Source: DAOTVD01 sp034437075 | GTDB lineage: Bacteria > Chloroflexota > Anaerolineae > Aggregatilineales > J027 | Assembly (NCBI GenBank): GCA_034437075.1 | Contig: DAOTVD010000442.1 | Location: forward strand, 1 to 10,962 | Reading direction: 5' to 3' | Length of the DNA stretch: 10,962 bases | Part shown: positions 5,842-10,962 of the stretch, one piece after another | Layout: every line of letters starts with the position of its first letter | Position numbering within the stretch: position 1 is the stretch's first letter | Program-made: the position numbers and the translations under genes | The notes under the pieces: generated by a model | What the model saw: only the letters and a program-made list of their open reading frames with translations | Told to the model about the DNA's origin: nothing | Databases searched by the model: none

Positions 5842-8800
5842 ATGCAGCGTCGTCTGGATGCGAAGAACTATGCACGTACCTCCGATGTGCATGACCTGCC
5901 GTCATTGATTGAAGTACAGTTAGCATCATTTCGCTGGTTCTGCGAAGAGGGCCTAAAAGAACTCTTCGCCGAGATCAGCCCTATCGAGAGCTTTAATGGA
6001 AACCTGAAACTCTACTTCCCCAGCGACTCTCCCGAGGCTCAGCAATACGAATTGAAATATTGGTTTGACGAGCCTAAATATTCCGAAGCCATCTGCCTAG
6101 AGCGCGATATGAACTTCGCCGCGCCATTGTATGTGCGCGTGGCCTTAGTGAATGAAGAAATTGGCGGCGAAGCCATGGTGCAAGACATCTTCTTGGGGGA
6201 TTTCCCCATGATGACGGAAAATGGCACCTTCATCATCAATGGCACCGAGCGCGTGGTCGTCAGTCAGCTTATCCGCTCGCCAGGCGTATACTTTGCTGCG
6301 GATACCGATCGCACGACCGGACGGCAAATGGCCAACGCCAAGCTGATCCCAGACCGGGGTGCGTGGATGGAATTTGAAACGCGCAAAAGCGATTATCTCA
6401 CCATCAAGTTTAATCGTAAGCGCACGGTTCCTGTGACCATTTTACTGCGTGCTTTGGCCGCTGTGAAAGGGGGACTGGAAGACGTCTCGCCCATCAAAAC
6501 GGGTCAAGATGAAGAATTGCTGGCCTTGTATGCGGATGTGGACATCGATAACGATCATCCTTATGTCAAAGCCACCATCGAGGCCGAGCCCCCTTGGACG
6601 CTGAAGGATGGCCAAACAATTGCCGAAGCGGCCTTGCTCGAATTCTACAAGCGGATGCGCCCTGGTGACCCGCCGACTTTGGAAAACGCGCGCGAATATC
6701 TGGAAGGCCAGCTTTTTGACCCACGCCGCTATGACTTGGAGCGCGTCGGACGCTACAAACTGAACCAGCGCCTAGGGATTGATGATGTCATTCCGCGCAC
6801 GCATCGCACCATCACCGCGTTCGACCTGATTAAGCTGGTCGAGCGCATGATTAAAATCAATAACGGGCTAGAAATGCCCGACGACATCGACCACTTGGGC
6901 AACCGGCGGGTCAAAACGGTCGGCGAACTGATCCAAAACAAATTACGAATTGGGTTGCGGCGTACCGAACGGGTCGTCAAAGAGCGGATGTCCATCAAGG
7001 AAAGCGATAACCTCACGCCCGTGATGCTCATCAACATCCGGCCTGTAGTGGCGGCGATCCGTGAATTCTTTGGCAGCAGCCAGCTTTCGCAGTTTATGGA
7101 CCAGACCAACCCCTTAGCCGAGCTCACCCATAAACGGACGCTATCGGCGCTTGGCCCTGGTGGTTTGCGGCGTGAGCGCGCCGGCTTTGATGTGCGTGAC
7201 GTGCATCACAGCCATTATGGCCGTATCTGCCCCATCGAAACGCCGGAAGGGCCGAACATTGGCCTTATCGGGCGCTTGGCGACGTATGCACGAGTCAATG
7301 AATATGGTTTTGTGGAAACGCCCTATCGGGTTGTGCGCCATGAAGTTCCCATTGATGACCCTGACCTGATTGGCCGCGTGACCACGAAGCCTATCCAGGA
7401 TGCGAAAGAAAATGTCATCCTAGAAGCCCAGTCGGAAATTGACGAAGGACATATCAAAACGCTCAAAGCGGCAGGCATCAAAACCGTGCCTGTGGTCGCA
7501 CACCTCACCAGCGACATCGTGTATTTCTCGGCGGATGAAGAAGATCGGTATGTCATCAGCCAGGCCAATGCTCGGTTGGGGCAGCGGAATGAATTTTTAG
7601 ATAATCGGGTTTCGGCGCGTCATTTGCAGAAATTCTTGCTCAGCGCCCCCGAGCGCATCGATTATATGGACGTGGCGCCGCGCCAAGTCGTTGGTATTTC
7701 TGCCGCACTCATCCCATTTCTAGAGCATGACGACGCGAATCGGGCCCTGATGGGTTCGAATATGCAGCGCCAAGCGGTGCCCCTGCTGAAGGCGGATGTG
7801 CCCTTGGTGAGCACTGGCATGGAACGGCGCGCAGCATATGACTCGGGTCAGATTGTGGTCGCGGAAGAAGATGGCGACGTCATCAGCGTACAAGGTGACC
7901 GCGTGGTCATCCGCACTGCATCCGGCGATAAGGAATATCGTCTGCGCAAATATAATCGCTCGAACCAATCCACCTGCATTGATCAGATGCCCATTGTAGA
8001 AAAAGGGCAGCGCGTGCTAGCTGGGGATGTGATTGCCGATAGTTCATCCACGAACTTTGGTAATTTGGCTTTGGGCCACGATGTGCTGGTCGCGTTTCTC
8101 TCGTGGCAAGGTGGTAATTACGAGGACGCTTTGCTCATCAGCGAAGAGTTGGTGCGCGATGACAAGTTCACCTCAATCCATATCGAGAAACATGAGATCG
8201 AAGCGCGTGATACGAAACTGGGCCCCGAAGAAATCACGTACGACATCCCGAATGTGAGCGAAGACGCGCTCAAAGACCTGGATGAATACGGTATCATTCG
8301 TATCGGTGCGGATGTTGGCCCGAACGATATTCTGGTAGGTAAGATCACCCCCAAAGGTGAAAAAGAACTCAGCCCCGAAGAAAAACTTTTGCGCGCGATT
8401 TTCGGCGAGAAAGCCCGCGAAGTAAAAGACTCGTCCTTGCGTTTGCCGCATGGTGAACGTGGTAAAGTGGTGGATGTCAAAATCTTCAATCGGGAAGATC
8501 ACCGCGATTTACCCGCAGGGGTCGATCAAATGGTGCGCGTAATGGTGGCACAGAAACGCAAACTGAACCAGGGCGACAAAATGGCAGGTCGGCATGGGAA
8601 TAAAGGCGTTATCTCCAAAATTGTCCCCGCCGAGGATATGCCCTACTTGGATGATGGCCGCCCGGTTGAAATTTTGCTCAACCCGCTGGGTGTGCCGGGG
8701 CGCATGAATATCGGGCAGATTCTGGAAACGCATTTGGGCTGGGCTGCCGACCGTCTCGGCTTCCGCGCGATCACCCCAGTATTTGACGGGGCGCGCGAGC

Positions 8801-9780
8801 TAGAGATCAAAGCTGACCTGGCCCGCGCTTGGATGATTGACCGCGCTTGGAATGACGTCACCGAACGGGCCTGGGAATGGTTCCGTGAGCAGGGTATCAA
8901 CACGGAAGACTATGATGATGATGACGAAATTCGTCAGATTTACATCAGCGAATGGATTGGTGACCGTTATGATCCTGAACAACTCGCCTTGCAATATGTG
9001 TTCGCGCGACGTGCTGTCCTGACGGAATGGCTGCGCGACAAAGGCTACAATCCAGATGATGTCATTCGCTTCTTGAGCAACGAAGAATTCCAGTCTGTGG
9101 AACAACGGCGCTTCATTGACGAAAATGCGCTGTACCTTGGCTCTTTATTGTGGATTGAGCATATCACCCAAGGCGAACAGCCGGATCATAAAATCGAGAC
9201 GCTGGACGAGATGCTCGATTTTGCTGATCGAGTCGGTCGGCGCTATAACGTCACGCCGCCGATCCATGGCAAGCAAGTGTTATACGACGGCTTGACGGGC
9301 GAACGTTTCGACCAGCCCGTGACGATTGGCATCATCCATATGCTGAAGCTCGCGCACTTGGTTGAAGATAAAGTTCATGCTCGTTCCACGGGGCCGTATA
9401 GCTTGGTGACGCAACAACCGCTGGGTGGTAAGGCGCAGTTTGGCGGACAGCGGTTTGGCGAAATGGAAGTTTGGGCCTTGGAAGCCTATGGCGCGGCTTA
9501 CACGCTCCAAGAAATGCTGACTGTGAAATCGGACGACGTGCAAGGGCGCGTGAAGACCTACGAAGCCATCGTCAAAGGCGAACCGATTGACGAGCCCGGC
9601 ATTCCGGCGAGTTTCCGAGTGTTGGTAAAAGAATTACAAAGCTTGGGCCTGGCCGTAGAAGCTATCACCGAATCGGGCGACACGATCCGCTTCGGCAAGG
9701 ACGAAGAACGCAGCAAGCAGAAGCGTAACAAGATGGGGAGTCTATACGGAATGGGCAACCCGATGCAACGCGAAGAATAA
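5842..9780 (+). CDS. rpoB: DNA-directed RNA polymerase subunit beta
   Basis: This is a complete 1312-residue RNA polymerase beta subunit, half of the catalytic core together with beta'. The N-terminus (LPSLIEVQLASFRWF, then ISPIESFNGNLKLYF) opens the protrusion domain. The rifampicin cluster FFGSSQLSQFMDQTNPLAELTHK is at about 409-431, followed by SALGPGG and RICPIETPEGPNIGLIGR. The nucleotide-contacting lysines are K913 (GDKMAGRHG) and K921 (NKGVISK). The beta' clamp-anchoring C-terminus STGPYSLVTQQPLGGKAQFGGQRFGEMEVWALEAYGAA is intact. Position 433 is Thr where E. coli has Arg529. A variable segment at about 991-1145 is roughly 100 residues longer than in Thermus, acidic in places (D1025-D1028), and helps explain the large size. 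The ATG at 5842 follows GAGGAG by 8 bases and begins directly at the conserved start region. The gene has its own promoter and terminator, and no rpoC or rplL is adjacent in this window. Confidence 0.99.
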   Translation: MQRRLDAKNYARTSDVHDLPSLIEVQLASFRWFCEEGLKELFAEISPIESFNGNLKLYFPSDSPEAQQYELKYWFDEPKYSEAICLERDMNFAAPLYVRVALVNEEIGGEAMVQDIFLGDFPMMTENGTFIINGTERVVVSQLIRSPGVYFAADTDRTTGRQMANAKLIPDRGAWMEFETRKSDYLTIKFNRKRTVPVTILLRALAAVKGGLEDVSPIKTGQDEELLALYADVDIDNDHPYVKATIEAEPPWTLKDGQTIAEAALLEFYKRMRPGDPPTLENAREYLEGQLFDPRRYDLERVGRYKLNQRLGIDDVIPRTHRTITAFDLIKLVERMIKINNGLEMPDDIDHLGNRRVKTVGELIQNKLRIGLRRTERVVKERMSIKESDNLTPVMLINIRPVVAAIREFFGSSQLSQFMDQTNPLAELTHKRTLSALGPGGLRRERAGFDVRDVHHSHYGRICPIETPEGPNIGLIGRLATYARVNEYGFVETPYRVVRHEVPIDDPDLIGRVTTKPIQDAKENVILEAQSEIDEGHIKTLKAAGIKTVPVVAHLTSDIVYFSADEEDRYVISQANARLGQRNEFLDNRVSARHLQKFLLSAPERIDYMDVAPRQVVGISAALIPFLEHDDANRALMGSNMQRQAVPLLKADVPLVSTGMERRAAYDSGQIVVAEEDGDVISVQGDRVVIRTASGDKEYRLRKYNRSNQSTCIDQMPIVEKGQRVLAGDVIADSSSTNFGNLALGHDVLVAFLSWQGGNYEDALLISEELVRDDKFTSIHIEKHEIEARDTKLGPEEITYDIPNVSEDALKDLDEYGIIRIGADVGPNDILVGKITPKGEKELSPEEKLLRAIFGEKAREVKDSSLRLPHGERGKVVDVKIFNREDHRDLPAGVDQMVRVMVAQKRKLNQGDKMAGRHGNKGVISKIVPAEDMPYLDDGRPVEILLNPLGVPGRMNIGQILETHLGWAADRLGFRAITPVFDGARELEIKADLARAWMIDRAWNDVTERAWEWFREQGINTEDYDDDDEIRQIYISEWIGDRYDPEQLALQYVFARRAVLTEWLRDKGYNPDDVIRFLSNEEFQSVEQRRFIDENALYLGSLLWIEHITQGEQPDHKIETLDEMLDFADRVGRRYNVTPPIHGKQVLYDGLTGERFDQPVTIGIIHMLKLAHLVEDKVHARSTGPYSLVTQQPLGGKAQFGGQRFGEMEVWALEAYGAAYTLQEMLTVKSDDVQGRVKTYEAIVKGEPIDEPGIPASFRVLVKELQSLGLAVEAITESGDTIRFGKDEERSKQKRNKMGSLYGMGNPMQREE

Positions 9781-9799
9781 TCCGCCCACGAGCAACACC

Positions 9800-9827
9800 A
9801 AGAGCAGGCGATGTCGCCTGCTCTTTT
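9800..9827 (+). terminator. Rho-independent terminator of rpoB
   Basis: An 11-bp perfect GC-containing stem (9800-9810 pairing with 9815-9825) closes a 4-base loop ATGT and runs into TTTT at 9824-9827, only 19 bp after the rpoB stop. On the opposite strand the stem is followed by just two T residues. It should act mainly on rpoB and only weakly, if at all, on the convergent LCP gene. Confidence 0.88.
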
Positions 9828-9837
9828 GATTCACCTA

Positions 9838-10962
9838 CTACTGGCTATAATCTTCGCCAAAGACTTCGACCATCAATTCGCCAATGCGAGCACGGTTGGG
9901 CACCAATACGCTACCGCCAGTGGGAGTCTCGTAGCCAATAAGATATTCCCAACTCACCACCGCCGTCGTAATATTTTCGCGCGGAACATCTCGTGTAGCC
10001 CACAAAGCCAACTCGATCATTTGGTCGAAGCTAAGCCCGGTGTCAATGCCATTGCGCAGTTCGGCATATAACGTTGGGGATTGTAAGATCAGGTCGTCAA
10101 CCATCTCTAGCCGCACAACCCGGTCGCGGAGGGCGTAGAGCACTTGTTGTTGGCGTTGCGCGCGGTCGATGTCATCGGAGGCGTGGCGGGTACGTGCGTA
10201 ACGCAACGCGGTTTCGCCGTCCAAGTGTTGGCGCCCAGCGCTGAGTTCAAAAACAGTCGTGCCATAATCATAGGTTGGGTAGCGATAATCGATGATATCG
10301 CGCTCGACATCCACCGTGATGCCCCCGATGGCATCTATAATGGCCACGAAGGTTTCAAAATCGACCGTTATGTATTCATTCACCCGAATACCAAAATTAT
10401 ATTGTACGGTCTGTTTGGCCAGGGTTGGCCCCCCGCCGCGCTGTTCCAGTTCACCGATGACATACGCCGCATTCACGCGATGCAACCCGGCGAACGGCAC
10501 TTCAACATAGGTATCGCGCGGGATGCTAAGCACGCCGATACTATCCGTGCGCGGGTCTAGGCTGATGAGCATCATGGTATCGGTGCGGAAGGCGTTACCG
10601 CTTTCATCGGGGCGTTTATCCAGCCCCATGAGCAAAATTGTGAAGCGTTCCTGGCCGTCCCAACTGCTTTGTTCAATAGCCAGGCTGTTACCGCGCTCTA
10701 ATGCTCCGCCAGTTTCGGCCCCATCTTCCGAAAATAAAATAGAAGTTGGTTCAATCTGCGGTTGGTTGGCCAAGGCTTGGTTATTGCCATCATCATTCAG
10801 GGCAAAGCGGATCACGACGACCAGCAGAACACTCCCGATAATTGTCATACCTAACAGTGCGGCTGCGATAATGACCCAGGCCCAATTGGCTGGCAACCCA
10901 CTTTCTTGGCGTTGGCGGCGCTGGCGCATACGTTGCCGGGCGGCGCTTGGGGCGCTGTCTGC
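9838..10962 (-). CDS. LytR-CpsA-Psr (LCP) family cell-wall glycopolymer transferase (5' end probably outside window)
   Basis: LCP proteins move glycopolymers such as teichoic acid or capsule from undecaprenyl pyrophosphate to peptidoglycan on the outer face of the membrane. Counting from an ATG at 10929 the protein has 363 residues. A very basic cytoplasmic start (MRQRRQRQ) is followed by one membrane anchor at about 16-41, a linker of roughly 50 residues, then the LCP domain from about 95. Visible family residues are R115 and D117 in FRTDTMML, R138 and D139 in LSIPRDTYV, and the ALRYARTRHASDDIDRAQRQQQVL block (R246, R248, D255, R256, R259) that binds the pyrophosphate. The frame stays open from that ATG to the window edge and no Shine-Dalgarno site precedes it. 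The true start is therefore probably further upstream and the gene is given as 5' partial. It converges on rpoB with 57 bp between the stops. Confidence 0.9.
   Translation of the reverse strand, partial: ADSAPSAARQRMRQRRQRQESGLPANWAWVIIAAALLGMTIIGSVLLVVVIRFALNDDGNNQALANQPQIEPTSILFSEDGAETGGALERGNSLAIEQSSWDGQERFTILLMGLDKRPDESGNAFRTDTMMLISLDPRTDSIGVLSIPRDTYVEVPFAGLHRVNAAYVIGELEQRGGGPTLAKQTVQYNFGIRVNEYITVDFETFVAIIDAIGGITVDVERDIIDYRYPTYDYGTTVFELSAGRQHLDGETALRYARTRHASDDIDRAQRQQQVLYALRDRVVRLEMVDDLILQSPTLYAELRNGIDTGLSFDQMIELALWATRDVPRENITTAVVSWEYLIGYETPTGGSVLVPNRARIGELMVEVFGEDYSQ

Noticed and set aside
5638..5892. 84-codon open frame on the minus strand across the intergenic region into rpoB
   Set aside because: It has no recognisable motif, covers the rpoB promoter and start, and looks like chance openness.
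8118..8502. Overlapping open frames of 109 and 123 codons antisense to rpoB
   Set aside because: They mirror conserved rpoB codons in the antisense frames, and no promoter, ribosome site or family motif supports them. The same applies to the other antisense frames in rpoB.
1..10962. tRNA, rRNA, CRISPR array, insertion sequence or prophage
   Set aside because: No cloverleaf-like segment, repeat-spacer pattern, transposase motif or terminal inverted repeat was seen on reading through; the coding space is almost fully accounted for by eight genes.

Overview
The window looks like a piece of a Chloroflexota (green non-sulfur lineage) chromosome of moderate GC. The main reason is the RNA polymerase beta subunit. 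Its N-terminus resembles Chloroflexota RpoB as I remember it, and it carries a long extra segment near the C-terminus. The surrounding mix (UDP-glucuronate decarboxylase-like enzyme, O-antigen ligase-like protein, GtrA, LCP protein, divergent BchI-like ATPase) also fits. The phylum call is from memory of protein families, not from a search.

Layout. From about 5580 down to 1, on the minus strand, six genes are packed with no gaps: a UDP-glucuronate decarboxylase-like SDR, a multispan O-antigen ligase/polymerase-like protein, a GtrA-family membrane protein, a GT4 glycosyltransferase, an ACOT7/YciA-like hotdog acyl-CoA thioesterase and a magnesium-chelatase-subunit-I-like AAA+ ATPase that leaves the window at its 3' end. 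Adjacent genes overlap by 4, about 38, 4, 4 and 8 bases, so this is almost certainly one translationally coupled transcript. The first four make a coherent surface-glycan module: nucleotide sugar, glycosyl transfer, lipid-linked sugar movement, polymerisation or ligation. The last two have no obvious glycan role.

A 261-bp divergent intergenic region (5581-5841) holds a near-consensus housekeeping promoter for rpoB (TTGACA, 17 bp, TATAGT), a weaker candidate promoter facing the glycan operon, and several short inverted repeats. rpoB (5842-9780, 1312 aa) then runs on the plus strand and is closed 19 bp later by a strong hairpin terminator. It is flanked by neither rplJL nor rpoC here, so the usual rpoBC operon is broken at this locus. 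Beyond the terminator a convergent minus-strand gene encodes a LytR-CpsA-Psr protein, an enzyme family that attaches lipid-linked glycopolymers to the cell wall. Its 5' end is probably outside the window.

No tRNA, rRNA, CRISPR array, insertion sequence or phage gene was seen. The most notable points are the stand-alone rpoB, a threonine at the rifampicin-contact position equivalent to E. coli Arg529, the roughly 100-residue enlargement of the RpoB C-terminal variable segment, and the divergent BchI-like ATPase coupled to a thioesterase at the end of a glycan operon.
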